A stretch of DNA of 64,000 nucleotides from Bolinopsis microptera (lineage: Eukaryota; Ctenophora; Tentaculata; Lobata; Bolinopsidae). Positions 22,401 to 37,200 of this stretch are shown here, in pieces; positions within the stretch are counted from its first letter, which is position 1, and every line of letters starts with the position of its first letter. The position numbers and the translations under genes are program-made. The stretch is taken from NCBI RefSeq assembly GCF_026151205.1, contig NC_087078.1, positions 1 to 64,000 on the forward strand. Direction: 5' to 3'. The notes under the pieces were generated by a model. It ran no database searches. It was not told the origin of the DNA and saw nothing but the letters and a program-made list of their open reading frames with translations.

Positions 22401-25400
22401 GACTCATAGGCCTAGGGAGCCATCAAAATAGCTGAAATCTGGAAAAATCATGGATTGAAATTTTACCGTAGGATTTGTTGGGGTAGGTGGTGTTTTAGTA
22501 TAAAAATGGGTACTGTTATCCAAACATCATAAAAACCAAGTTTCTTCAAACTACTAGGGATCAGGGCAACCATCAAAATAGCTGAAATTAGGTCAAATCT
22601 CTACAAATAGATGAGAAATTTTACCGTATGCGATTTAGTTGGGGTCGGTGGGTTTTAGTATAAAAATGGGTACTGTATCAAATTAAAAATCAAGTTTGAC
22701 TCCACCATCAGGGGGGGGGTCACTCCAGGGGCAGCCTTCACAAAATAGCTGAAAATCTGGTAAAATAATACAATTTGGGCTGAGAATCTTTACCCCGTTG
22801 CGATTTATTGTTGGGGTAGGTGGATGTTTTAGTATAAAAAATGGTTACTGGAATAAACCATCATAAACAATAAGTTCGACTGCAAATTAGGATCCTAGGG
22901 GCCAGCCATCCCAAAATAGCTGAAATCAGGTAATCATTTTTTTTTTACAAATCCAGATGAGGAATCTTTACCGTATTCGATTTAATGTTCAGGGTAGGTG
23001 GTCAGTTTTAGTATAAAATGGGTTGGCTCCCCCCATCCAAACCCTTTTTTTTTCATCAAACAAGTTACGACTTAACACTCAGGCCATCAGGGGCTACAAA
23101 TCCAAAATAGTTGAAATCTGGTCAAATCCATACAAATCCAGATGAGAATTTTACCTGTTGCGATTAATGTTGGGGTAGGTGGCATGATTAAGTATAAAAA
23201 TGGGTACTGCTCTCCAAACAATTAAAACCAAAGTTTGACTCGAAACTAGTACTAGGCCACGCCATCCCAAAATAGCTGAAATCAGGTCAATATACAAATA
23301 AGACTGTGATATAAGTAAGCGAATTATGTTCCGGGGTCGGATGGTGTTTTGTATGGACATGGGTCTGTAACAACCATATAAAAATCAAGTTTCGAACCCT
23401 AGGGCATCAAGATGCACGCATCCAAAATAGTGAATCTGGTAAATCAGATAGAAACTACTTTAGTATACGATTTATGTTCGGGGTAGGTGGCAGTTTAAGT
23501 ATAAAAATGGGTATGCTATCCCAAAATCATAAAACAAGGTTTCGTCAAACTCGGATCAGGGGACGATCCAACATAGTGAATTGGACAAAATTAAGATTGA
23601 AATTTTCGTATGAGATTTAAGTTGGGGTCGGTGGCATGTTTGTTATAAAAATGGGTTACTGTATCCAAAATTAAAAAAAAGATTTACCTCTCAAACTACT
23701 CAGGCGATCAGGGGCACCATCCAAAATAGGGAAAAATGGTAAATCTTACAAATCAGACTGAGAATCTTTCGTATGGTTTTGTCGGGGTAGGTGGCCTGTT
23801 TAGTTAAAAATGGGTCTGATATAAAATAATAAAAATCAATTTTGACTCAACATAGGACTAGGGGCCAGCATAAAATAAGAAATTGGAAAATATACAAATT
23901 GATGAGAAATTTTACGTATGCGATTTATGTGGGGTAGGTGGATGTTATAGTATAAAATGGTTATGCTATCCCAAACCATTATAAAAACAAGTTCGACTCG
24001 CAAAATAGGGATCTAGGGGCAGCATCCAAATAGTGAAATAGGTAATCTACAAATAGATGAGAAATTTTACCCGTATGCGATTTAAGTTCGGGGTGGTGGC
24101 ATGTTTAAGATTAAACTGGGTAAGCTATCAAACATTAAAAACAAGTTTGATTAAAATAGGCATAGGGGCAGCCATCCAAATAGCTGAAAATCTGGTCAAA
24201 TCATAAAATCAGATGAGGAATTTTACGTATGCGATTATGTTCGGGTAGGTGGCTGTTTCAGTATGAAAAATGGGTACTGCTATCACAAACATAAAATAAG
24301 TTTCGACTCCAACCACTAGGCCATCCCAGGGGCAGCCATAAAATAGTGAAAATTGGTAAAATCAAGATTTTAAAATCGTTACCCGTTGCGTATATGTTCG
24401 GGGTAGGTGTATTGTTTTAGTATAAAAATGGGTATGTATAAATATAAAATAAGTGACTATACTCAGGCCTCCAGGGGAGCATCCAATAGCTGAAATTTTG
24501 GGTTAAAATCAAGATTGAAAATCTTTACCGTATGGATTTATGTTCCGCGGGTAGGTGGGCTGTTTAGTATAAAAAAGGGTTACTTGCTATCAAACATTCA
24601 TAAATCAAGTCTCGACTCCAACCATAGGATCAGGGGCAGCATAAATAGTGAAATCTGGAAAAAAAAAATCAAGATTGAAAATCATTACGTATGCGATTTA
24701 GTTCGGGGTAAGAGGCCATGTTTTAGTATAAAAATGGGGTATGCTTATTCCAAACATCATAAAACAAGTTTGATCTAAACTATAGGCGATCCCAGGGGCA
24801 ATCAAAATTAGTGAAATCAGGGTCAAATTCTATACAAATCAGATGAGAATCTTTTCCCCGAATGCGAATTATGATCCGGGGTAGGTGGCATGTTTTAGGT
24901 ATAAAAAAATGGGTATGCATATCCCAAACATCATAAAATCAAGTTTGACCTTCAACACTAGGACTAGGGGAGCCTCAAAAATAGCTGAAATCTGGTAAAA
25001 TCCCTAAATCAGACTTAGAATCTGTACCGTATGCTATTTATGTTGGGGTAGGTGGCCATGTTTTAGTATACAACTGGTTACTGCTATCCCAAACATATAC
25101 AAATAATATGAACGAAACACTAGGCCACTCCTAGGGGCCACTCCATCAAAATAGCTGTGGAAGGTCAACTCTTTACAAATCCAGACTGAGATTTTCCCGT
25201 ATGCGATTTATGTTCCAGGGATGGTGGCCATGTTTTAGTATAAAATGGTCTGATATCCAACCCATATAAAAAACACGTTTGCCTTTTAAAACTAGGCATC
25301 CGGGGCAACCTCCAAAATAGTGAAAATTGGTCAAAATTACAATCGATGTGGAATCTTTACTGTATGCTGATTAATGTTCGGGGGTAGGGGCCCTGTTTAA

Positions 25401-27600
25401 GTTAAAATGGGTTTAGTATCAAAACTCATAAAAACATGTTTGATTCGCAAAAACTCAGGCCCCAAAAATCAGGGGAGCCATCAAATAGCTGAAATCCAAG
25501 GTAAATATACCCAATGGACTGAGATTTTTACCCCGTATGCGATTTAGTTCGGGTAGGTGGCATGTTTTAGTATGAAATGGTATGTATCAAATCATAAAAA
25601 TCAAGTTTCGACCTAAACATAGGCATAGGGCAGCATCAAATAGTGAAATATGGTAAAATTCAAGATGGAAAATCTGTTACCCGTATGCGATTTATGTTGG
25701 GTAGGTGGCCATGTTTTAGTATAAAAAATGGGTATGCTATCAAACATCTAAATACGTTTTGACTCCACCAATCAGGCATCCAGGGGCCACGCATCCAAAA
25801 TAGCTGAAATTCTGGAAAAAAATCCGATTGAAAATTTTACGTATGGATTTATGTTAGGGTAGGTGGCCCATGTTTTGTATAAAATGGGTCTGCTCTCCCA
25901 AACTCATAAAAACAAGTTTCGACTTCTAACTTCTAGGCGATCCAGGGGAAAACAAAATAGTGAATCCAGGTCAAAATCTATACAAATCAGATGAGATCTT
26001 TACCCCGTATGCGATTTATGTTCGGGGGTAGGTGGCCATGTTTTCGATACAAATGGGTTACTGCAATCAACATCTAAAAATAAGTTTGATCAACATAGGC
26101 CACTCCAGGGGCCAGCCCATCCCAATTTAGCTGAAATCCTGGGGTACAATATAACAAATCCAGGACTGAGAATTTTACCCCGTATGCGATTTATGTTGGG
26201 TAGGTGGATGTTATAGTTTAAAAATGTTATGTATTCAAACATATAAAAAAGTTTGACTGCAAACATAGGCATTAGGGGCAGCATCAAAATAGTGAAATCC
26301 AGGTCAAATCATACAAATCGAGAGAATTTTCCGTATGGATTTAGTTCGAGGGTAGGTGGGCATGTTTTAGTTTAAAAGGGTATGACTCTCCAAAACATAT
26401 AAAACAAGTTTGACTTTCAAACACTCAGGGCACTTCCAGGGGCCACAAACCATCCAAAATAGCTGAAATCTGGTCAAATATAAAATCAGATGAGAATTTT
26501 ACGTAGCGATTTATGTTGGGGTAGGTGTATGTTTTAGTATGAAACTGGTACTGCTATCCCAACCCTATAAAAATCAAGTTTTGCTCCACACTAGGCCATC
26601 AGGGCAAGCATAAAATAGCTGAAATCAGGTAAAATAGAATGAAAATTTTTACCCCGTATGCGATTTATGTTGGGGTAGGTCGGCCCATGTTTAGGTTAAA
26701 ATGGGTATTGACTATCCCAAAATATAAAACGACGTTTTGATCTGACATTAGGCACTAGGGCCCGTTATAAAAATTAGTGAACTAGTAAAATCAAGATTGA
26801 AATCTGTCCCGGTAATGCGCTTTATGTGGGGTAGGTGCCCTTGTTTTGTATACAAAAGGGTATGCTATCAAACTCATAAAAAACAAGTTAGAATCCACAC
26901 AATAGGCATATGGGACGCATCCAAAATAGCTGAAAAAAGTAAATTTACAATCCAGACTGCGAATTTTACCCGTATGCGATAATGTTGGGGTAGGTGGCAT
27001 GTTTTAGTATAAAAATGGGTAAGTGATATACAAAAAATCATTAAAAATAGTTTCGATCCCACATCGGTCAGGGGCCAAAGCCATCAAAATAGCTAAATTG
27101 GTATAAAATCAAGATTGAAATCTTTACCCGTATTCGATTATGTTCCGGGTAGGGTTGGCCCATGTTTTAGTATATAAAAAGGGATTGATATCAAATTAAC
27201 ACGGACGTTTTGACCTCTCGAACATAGGCACTAGGGGAAAGTTATCAAATAGTGAATTGGTAAATCAAGATTGAATTTTAGTATGCGAATTATGTTGGGG
27301 TAGGTGGCATTGTATTAGTTTAAAAATGGGTATGTATAACCCTCATAAAAATAAGTTTCGATAACCAATAGGAAAGGGGACAGCCCATCCAAATCTTGAA
27401 ATCCAGACAAATCTTACAATCGACTGAGAATTTTACCGTATGGATTTGATGGGTATAGGTGGATGATTTGTATAAAATGGGTAAGTGCATTTATCCCAAA
27501 CATCATAAAAACATTTTCGATTAACTCACTAGGCCACTCCCGAGGTAGCTATCAAAATAGCTGAAATTAGGTCAAAATTCAAAGAATGAGATTTTACCTG
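19495..27600 (+). repeat. Left satellite array, monomer about 185-195 bp
   Basis: Tandem monomers begin at CGTATGCGATTTATGTTCCG, for example at 19705, 19890, 20085 and 20280 (spacing 185, 195, 195). The first six or so are clean. From about 20.8 kb onward monomers lose many single bases, mostly C, while G runs persist. Short reading frames here are meaningless. Confidence 0.95.
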
Positions 27601-28270
27601 TAGGGGAATTTCAGTTGGGTATTCTTTTTTGGTATGATTACTATAATCATTCGAGGAATATGTTAAATCAAAGAATATTCATGTTCATTTTTTCGAATGA
27701 AGGTTCCATTATCGCATTTTTTTAAATAGTTTTGATAATCAGATCGAGCCAATTTTATAGGATTGTATTTGGCCATTCAAATTACGTTCGATCTGAAAAA
27801 TGAGAGTTGTAGCTTCTCAGATGTCCGAGATACGAAGCATAACTGCATAACGAGTTTATTCATTACGTGTGATCAGGTGATTGTATTACCTGTTCAGTTG
27901 ATTAGATGGCCCCGTTAAATTGCAAGGGAACCAAATCAAGGTGTCCTATCACATAATCACCCAATCAATTTTTGTTAACGAGATACATTCAATGCGTCAT
28001 TTCAACTCCGATTGACCTCAATTTTTCAGATCAGATGCAACAATTTAATATCTACAGTAATCTGAAATAAAATGGGCGTCTAGTATGTCTGGAAAGAACA
28101 ATATAGGTGATTTAATATTATATGGACATAGGCCGTAGTCTAAATATTCAAATTTTCAACATTGGCGACGGAATCCTCGAATGAGTAGTTACAGCATGCC
28201 ATCTGCAAAGTTACAGGTCCATAATATGAAACACGGTGGTGGTGTGAGACCCAACATATGTAACGTTAGT
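27601..28270. other. Unique spacer between opposed satellite arrays
   Basis: About 670 bp of AT-rich non-satellite DNA. GATCTGAAAAATGAG near 27790 and an inverted similar stretch near 28010 hint at a weak internal palindrome. No gene is seen. Confidence 0.7.
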
Positions 28271-31200
28271 TTTGCCCCAACCCCTGTAGCTTTTCTGGGT
28301 TAGGCGTGGCCCCTGGAAGTGGCCTGAGTGGTTTGAGAGGTCGAAACTTGGTTTTTATGTTGGTGTTGGGATAGGTAGTACCCATTTTTACACTAAAACA
28401 TGGGCCACCTACCCGGAACATAAATCGCATACGGGGGTAAAGATTCTCAGTCTGGATTGTATGGGATTTGACCTGGATTTCAGCTATTTTGGGATGGGCG
28501 TGGCCCCCTGGGAGTGGCCTGAGTGGTTTGAGAGGTCGAAACTTGGTTTTTATGATTGTTTGGGATAGGCAGTACCCATTTTTATACTAAAACATGGGCC
28601 ACCTTCCCCGGAACATAAATCGCATACGGGGGTAAAGATTTTCAATCTTGATTTGACCTGGATTTCAGCTATTTTGGGATGGGCGTGGCCCCTGGAGTGG
28701 CCTGAGTGGGTTGGGAGGTCGAAACTTGATTTTTATGATGGTTTGGGATAGGCAGTACCCATTTTTATACTAAAACATGGGCCACCTATCAGAACTTGAA
28801 TCTGCATACGGGGCTAAAGATTCTCAGTCTGGATTTGTATGGGATTTGACCTGGATTTCAGCTATTTTTGGGATGGGCGCGGCCCCTGGGAGTGCCTGAG
28901 TGGTTTGAGAGGTCGAAATTTGGTTTTTATGATGGTTTGGGATAGTCAGTACCCATTTTTATACTAAAACATGGGCCACCTACCCCGGAACAGAGATCGC
29001 ATACGGAGAGATTCTCAGTCTGAATTTGTATGGGATTTGACCATGATTTCAGCTATTTTGTGATGGGCTTGGCCCCTGGGAGTGGCGTGAGTGGGTTTTG
29101 AGAGGTTGAAACTTGGTTTTTATGATGGTTTGGGATAGGTTGTACCCATTTTTATACCAAATATGGGCCACCTACCCTGGACATAAATTGCATACGGGGG
29201 TAAAGATTCTCAGTCTGAATTTGTATGGGATTTGACCAGGATTTCAGCTATTTTGTGATGGGCGTGGCCCCTGGGAGTGGCCTGAGTGGTTTGAGAGGTT
29301 GAACTTCGTTTTTATGATGGTTTGGGATAGGCACTACCCATTTTGATACTAAAACATGGGCCACCTACCCCGGAACATAAATCGCATACGGGGGTAAAGA
29401 TTCTCCGTCTGAATTTGTATGGGATTTGAGCTGGATTTGAGCTATTTTGGGATGGGCGTTGCTCCTGAGAGTGGCCTGAGTGGTTTGAGAGGTCGAAACT
29501 TGGTTTTTATGATGGTTTGGGATAGGTAGTACCATTTTTTATACTAAAACATGGGCCACCTACCCCGGAACATAAATCGCATACGGGGGGTAAAGATTCT
29601 CAGTCTGAATTTGTATGGGATTTGACCAGGATTTCAGCTATTTGTGATGGGCGTGGCCCCTGGAGTGGCCTGAGTGGTTTGAGAGGTCGAAACTTGGTTT
29701 TTATGATGGTTTGGGATAGGTAGTACCCATTTTTATAGTAAAACATGGGCCACCTACCCTGGAACATAAATCGTATACGGGGGTAAAGATTTTTAAGTCT
29801 GGATTTAGCTGGATTTCAGTAATTTTGGGATGGGCGTGGCTCCTGGGAGTGGTTTTGAGTGGGTTGAGGAGGTCGAAACTTGGTTTTTATGATGGTTTGG
29901 ATAGGCAGTACCCATTTTTATACTAGAACATGGGCCACCTACCCCGGAACATAAATCGCATACGGGGGTAAAGATTCTCAGTCTGAATTTGTATAGGATT
30001 TCAGCTGGATTTCAGCTATTTTGGGATGGGCGTGGCTCCTGGGAGTGGCCTGAGTGGTTTGAGAGGTCGAAACTTGGTTTTTATGATGGTTTGGGATAGG
30101 CAGTACCCATTTTTATACTAAAACATGGGCCACCTACCCCAGAACATAAATCGCATACGGGGGTAAGATTTTAAAGTCTGGATTTTAGCTGGATTTCAGT
30201 AATTTTGGGATGGGCGTGGCTCCTTGGAGTGGCCTGAGTGGTTTGAGAGGTCGAAACTTGGTTTTTATGATGGTTTGGGATAGGCAGTACCATTTTTATA
30301 CTAAAACATGGGCCACCTACCCCGGAACATAAATTGCATACGGGGGTTAAAGATTCTCAGTCTGAATTTGTATGGGATTTGACCAGGATTTCAGCTATTT
30401 TGTGATGGGCGTGGCCCCTGGAGTGGCCTGAGTGGTTTGAGAGGTCGAAACTTGGTTTTTATGATGGTTTGGGATAGTTGTACCCATTTTTATACCAAAA
30501 TATGGGCCACCTACCCCGGAACATAAATTGCATACGGGGGTAAAGATTCTCAGTCTGAATTTGTATGGGATTTGACCAGGATTTCAGCTATTTCGTGATG
30601 GGCGTGGCCCCTGGGAGTGGCCTGAGTGGTTTGAGAGGTTGAAACTTCGTTTTTATGATGGTTTGGGATAGGCAGTACCCATTTTTATACTAAAACATGG
30701 GCCACCTACCCCGGAACATAAATCGCATACGGGGGTAAAGATTCTCAGTCTGAATTTGTATGGGATTTGAGCTGGATTTGAGCTATTTTGGGATGGGCGT
30801 GGCTCCTGGGAGTGGCCTGAGTGGTTTGAGAGGTCGAAACTTGGTTTTTATGATGTTTCGGGATAGGTAGTACCCATTTTTATACTAAAACATGGGCCAC
30901 CTACCCCGGAACATAAATCGCATACGGGGGTAAAGATTCTCAGTCTGAATTTGTATGGGATTTGACCAGGATTTCAGCTATTTTGTGATGGGCGTGGCCC
31001 CTGGGAGTGGCCTGAGTGGTTTGAGAGGTCGAAACTTGGTTTTTATGATGGTTTGGGATAGGTAGTACCCATTTTTATAGTAAAACATGGGCCACCTACC
31101 CTGGAACATAAATCGCATACGGGGGTAAAGATTTTTAAGTCTGGATTTTAGCTGGATTTCAGTAATTTTGGGATGGGCGTGGCTCCTGGGAGTGGTTTGA

Positions 31201-34200
31201 GTGGGTTGAGAGGTCGAAACTTGGTTTTTATGATGGTTTGGGATAGGCAGTACCCATTTTTATACTAGAACATGGGCCACCTACCCCGGAACATAAATCG
31301 CATACGGGGGTAAAGATTCTCAGTCTGAATTTGTATAGGATTTCAGCTGGATTTCAGCTATTTTGGGATGGGCGTGGCTCCTGGGAGTGGTTTGAGTGGG
31401 TTGAGAGGTCGAAACTTGGTTTTTATGATGGTTTGGGATAGGCAGTACCCATTTTTATACTAAAACATGGGCCACCTACCCCAGAACATAAATCGCATAC
31501 GGGGGTAAAGATTTTAAAGTCTGGATTTTAGCTGGATTTCAGTAATTTTGGGATGGGCGTGGCTCCTTGGAGTGGCCTGAGTGGTTTGAGAGGTCGAAAC
31601 TTGGTTTTTATGATGGTTTGGGATAGGCAGTACCCATTTTTATACTAAAACATGGGCCACCTACCCCGGAACATAAATTGCATACGGGGGTAAAGATTCT
31701 CAGTCTGAATTTGTATGGGATTTGACCAGGATTTCAGCTATTTTGTGATGGGCGTGGCCCCTGGGAGTGGCCTGAGTGGTTTGAGAGGTCGAAACTTGGT
31801 TTTTATGATGGTTTGGGATAGGTTGTACCCATTTTTATACCAAAATATGGGCCACCTACCCCGGAACATAAATTGCATACGGGGGTAAAGATTCTCAGTC
31901 TGAATTTGTATGGGATTTGACCAGGATTTCAGCTATTTCGTGATGGGCGTGGCCCCTGGGAGTGGCCTGAGTGGTTTGAGAGGTTGAAACTTGGTTTTTA
32001 TGATGGTTTGGGATAGGCAGAGTACCCATTTTTATACTAAAACATGGGCCACCTACCCCGGAACATAAATCGCATACGGGGGTAAAGATTCTCAGTCTGA
32101 ATTTGTATGGGATTTCAGCTGGATTTGAGCTATTTTGGGATGGGCGTGGCTCCTGGGAGTGGCCTGAGTGGTTTGAGAGGTCGAAACTTGGTTTTTATGA
32201 TGTTTCGGGATAGGTAGTACCCATTTTTATACTAAAACATGGGCCACCTACCCCGGAACATAAATCGCATACGGGGGTAAAGATTCTCAGTCTGAATTTG
32301 TATGGGATTTGACCAGGATTTCAGCTATTTTGTGATGGGCGTGGCCCCTGGGAGTGGCCTGAGTGGTTTGAGAGGTCGAAACTTGGTTTTTATGATGGTT
32401 TGGGATAGGTAGTACCCATTTTTATAGTAAAACATGGGCTACCTACCCTGGAACATAAATTGTATACGGGGGTAAAGATTTTTAAGTCTGGATTTTAGCT
32501 GGATTTCAGTAATTTTGGGATGGGCGTGGCTCCTGGGAGTGGTTTGAGTGGGTTGAGAGGTCGAAACTTTGTTTTTATGATGGTTTGGGATAGGCAGTAC
32601 CCATTTTTATACTAGAACATGGGCCACCTACCCCGGAACATAAATCGCATATGGGGGTAAAGATTCTCAGTCTGAATTTGTATAGGATTTCAGCTGGATT
32701 TCAGCTATTTTGGGATGGGCGTGGCTCCTGGGAGTGGCCTGAGTGGTTTGAGAGGTCGAAACTTGGTTTTTATGATGGTTTGGGATAGGCAGTACCCATT
32801 TTTATACTAAAACATGGGCCACCTACCCCAGAACATAAATCGCATACGGGGGTAAAGATTTTAAAGTCTGGATTTTAGCTGGATTTCAGTAATTTTGGGA
32901 TGGGCGTGGCTCCTTGGAGTGGCCTGAGTGGTTTGAGAGGTCGAAACTTGGTTTTTATGATGGTTTTGGGATAGGCAGTACCCATTTTTATACTAAAACA
33001 TGGGCCACCTACCCCGGAACATAAATTGCATACGGGGGTAAAGATTCTCAGTCTGAATTTGTATGGGATTTGACCAGGATTTCAGCTATTTTGTGATGGG
33101 CGTGGCCCCTGGGAGTGGCCTGAGTGGTTTGAGAGGTCGAAACTTGGTTTTTATGATGGTTTGGGATAGGTTGTACCCATTTTTATACCAAAATATGGGC
33201 CACCTACCCCGGAACATAAATTGCATACGGGGGTAAAGATTCTCAGTCTGAATTTGTATGGGATTTGACCAGGATTTCAGCTATTTCGTGATGGGCGTGG
33301 CCCCTGGGAGTGGCCTGAGTGGTTTGAGAGGTTGAAACTTCGTTTTTATGATGGTTTGGGATAGGCAGTACCCATTTTTATACTAAAACATGGGCCACCT
33401 ACCCCGGAACATAAATCGCATACGGGGGTAAAGATTCTCAGTCTGAATTTGTATGGGATTTGAGCTGGATTTGAGCTATTTTGGGATGGGCGTGGCTCCT
33501 GGGAGTGGCCTGAGTGGTTTGAGAGGTCGAAACTTGGTTTTTATGATGTTTCGGGATAGGTAGTACCCATTTTTATACTAAAACATGGGCCACCTACCCC
33601 GGAACATAAATCGCATACGGGGGTAAAGATTCTCAGTCTGAATTTGTATGGGATTTGACCAGGATTTCAGCTATTTTGTGATGGGCGTGGCCCCTGGGAG
33701 TGGCCTGAGTGGTTTGAGAGGTCGAAACTTGGTTTTTATGATGGTTTGGGATAGGTAGTACCCATTTTTATAGTAAAACATGGGCCACCTACCCTGGAAC
33801 ATAAATCGCATACGGGGGGTAAAGATTTTTAAGTCTGGATTTTAGCTGGATTTCAGTAATTTTGGGATGGGCGTGGCTCCTGGGAGTGGTTTGAGTGGGT
33901 TGAGCGGTCGAAACTTGGTTTTTATGATGGTTTGGGATAGGCAGTACCCATTTTTATACTAGAACATGGGCCACCTACCCTGGAACATAAATCGCATACG
34001 GGGGTAAAGATTCTCAGTCTGAATTTGTATAGGATTTCAGCTGGATTTCAGCTATTTTGGGATGGGCGTGGCTCCTGGGAGTGGCCTGAGTGGTTTGAGA
34101 GGTCGAAACTTGGTTTTTATGATGGTTTGGGATAGGCAGTACCCATTTTTATACTAGAACATGGGCCACCTACCCTGGAACATAAATCGCATACGGGGGT

Positions 34201-37200
34201 AAAGATTCTCAGTCTGAATTTGTATAGGATTTCAGCTGGATTTCAGCTATTTTGGGATGGGCGTGGCTCCTGGGAGTGGCTTGAGTGGTTTGAGAGGTCG
34301 AAACTTGGTTTTTATGATGGTTTGGGATAGGTAGTACCCATTTTTATAGTAAAACATGGGCCACCTACCCCGGAACATAAATCGCATACGGGGGTAAAGA
34401 TTTTAAAGTCTGGATTTTAGCTGGATTTCAGTAATTTTGGGATGGGCGTGGCTCCTTGGAGTGGCCTGATTGGGTTGAGAGGTCGAAACTTGGTTTTTAT
34501 GATGTTTCGGGATATGTAGTACCCATTTTTATACTAAAACATGGGCCACCTACCCCGGAACATAAATCGCATACGGGGGTAAAGATTCTCAGTCTGAATT
34601 TGTATGGGATTTCAGCTGGATTTCAGCTATTTTGGGATGGGCGTGGCTCCTGGGAGTGGCCTGAGTGGTTTGAGAGGTCGAAACTTGGTTTTTATGATGG
34701 TTTGGGATAGGTTGTACCCATTTTTATACCAAAATATGGGCCACCTACCCCGGAACATAAATTGCATACGGGGGTAAAGATTCTCAGTCTGAATTTGTAT
34801 GGGATTTGACCAGGATTTCAGCTATTTCGTGATGGGCGTGGCCCCTGGGAGTGGCCTGAGTGGTTTGAGAGGTTGAAACTTCGTTTTTATGATGGTTTGG
34901 GATAGGCAGGTACCCATTTTTATACTAAAACATGGGCCACCTACCCCGGAACATAAATCGCATACGGGGGTAAAGATTCTCAGTCTGAATTTGTATGGGA
35001 TTTGAGCTGGATTTGAGCTATTTTGGGATGGGCGTGGCTCCTGGGAGTGGCCTGAGTGGTTTGAGAGGTCGAAACTTGGTTTTTATGATGTTTCGGGATA
35101 GGTAGTACCCATTTTTATACTAAAACATGGGCCACCTACCCGGAACATAAATCGCATACGGGGGTAAAGATTCTCAGTCTGAATTTGTATGGGATTTGAC
35201 CAGGATTTCAGCTATTTTGTGATGGGCGTGGCCCCTGGGAGTGGCCTGAGTGGTTTGAGAGGTCGAAACTTGGTTTTTATGATGGTTTGGGATAGGTAGT
35301 ACCCATTTTTATAGTAAAACATGGGCCACCTACCCTGGAACATAAATCGCATACGGGGTAAAGATTTTAAAGTCTGGATTTTAGCTGGATTTCAGTAATT
35401 TTGGGATGGGTGTGGCTCCTGGGAGTGGTTTGAGTGGGTTGAGCGGTCGAAACTTGGTTTTTTATGATGGTTTGGGATAGGCAGTACCCATTTTTATACT
35501 AGAACATGGGCCACCTACCCTGGAACATAAATCGCATACGGGGGTAAAGATTCTCAGTCTGAATTTGTATAGGATTTCAGCTGGATTTCAGCTATTTTGG
35601 GATGGGCGTGGCTCCTGGAGTGGCCTGAGTGGTTTGAGAGGTCGAAACTTGGTTTTTATGATGGTTTGGGATAGGCAGTACCCATTTTTATACTAGAACA
35701 TGGGCCACCTACCCTGGAACATAAATCGCATACGGGGGTAAAGATTCTCAGTCTGAATTTGTATAGGATTTCAGCTGGATTTCAGCTATTTTGGGATGGG
35801 CGTGGCTCCTGGGAGTGGCTTGAGTGGTTTGAGAGGTCGAAACTTGGTTTTTATGATGGTTTGGGATAGGTAGTACCCCATTTTTATAGTAAACATGGGC
35901 CACCTACCCCGGAACATAAATCGCATACGGGGGTAAAGATTTTAAAGTCTGGATTTTAGCTGGATTTCAGTAATTTTGGGATGGGCGTGGCTCCTTGGAG
36001 TGGCCTGATTGGGTTGAGAGGTCGAAACTTGGTTTTTATGATGTTTCGGGATATGTAGTACCCATTTTTATACTAAAACATGGGCCACCTACCCCGGAAC
36101 ATAAATCGCATACGGGGGTAAAGATTCTCAGTCTGAATTTGTATGGGATTTCAGCTGGATTTCAGCTATTTTGGGATGGGCGTGGCTCCTGGGAGTGGCC
36201 TGAGTGGTTTGAGAGGTCGAAACTTGGTTTTTATGATGGTTTGGGATAGGTTGTACCCATTTTTATACCAAAATATGGGCCACCTACCCCGGAACATAAA
36301 TTGCATACGGGGGTAAAGATTCTCAATCTGAATTTGTATGGGATTTGACCAGGATTTCAGCTATTTTGTGATGGGCGTGGCCCCTGGGAGTGGCCTGAGT
36401 GGTTTGAGAGGTCGAAACTTGGTTTTTATGATGGTTTGGGATAGGTAGTACCCATTTTTATAGTAAAACATGGGCCACCTACCCTGGAACATAAATCGCA
36501 TACGGGGGTAAATATTTTTAAGTCCGGATTTTAGCTGGATTTCAGTAATTTTGGGATGGGCGTGGCTCCTGGGAGTGGTTTGAGTGGGTTGAGAGGTCGA
36601 AACTTGGTTTTTATGATGGTTTGGGATAGGCAGTACCCATTTTTATACTAGAACATGGGCCACCTACCCTGGAACATAAATCGCATACGGGGGTAAAGAT
36701 TCTCAGTCTGAATTTGTATAGGATTTCAGCTGGATTTCAGCTATTTTGGGATGGGTGTGGCTCCTGGGAGTGGCCTGAGTGGTTTGAGAGGTCGAAACTT
36801 GGTTTTTATGATGGTTTGGGATAGGCAGTACCCATTTTTATACTAAAACATGGGCCACCTACCCCGGAACATAAATCGCATACGGGGGTAAAGATTTTAA
36901 AGTCTGGATTTTAGCTGGATTTCAGTAATTTTGGGATGGGCGTGGCTCCTTGGAGTGGCCTGAGTGGGTTGAGAGGTCGAAACTTGGTTTTTATGATGTT
37001 TTGGGATAGGTAGTACTCATTTTTATACTAAAACATGGGCCACCTACCCCGGAACATAAATCGCATACGGGGGTAAAGATTTTCAATCTGAATTTGTATG
37101 GGATTTGAGCTGGATATGAGCTATTTTGGGATGGGCGTGGCTCCTGGGAGTGGCGTGAGTGGTTTAAGAGGTCGAAACTTGGTTTTTTTGATGTTTCGGG

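Noticed and set aside
34456-36249. Repeated 84-residue frames in the right array
   Set aside because: They are chance open frames within satellite monomers; their identity reflects the 1539-bp higher-order repeat.
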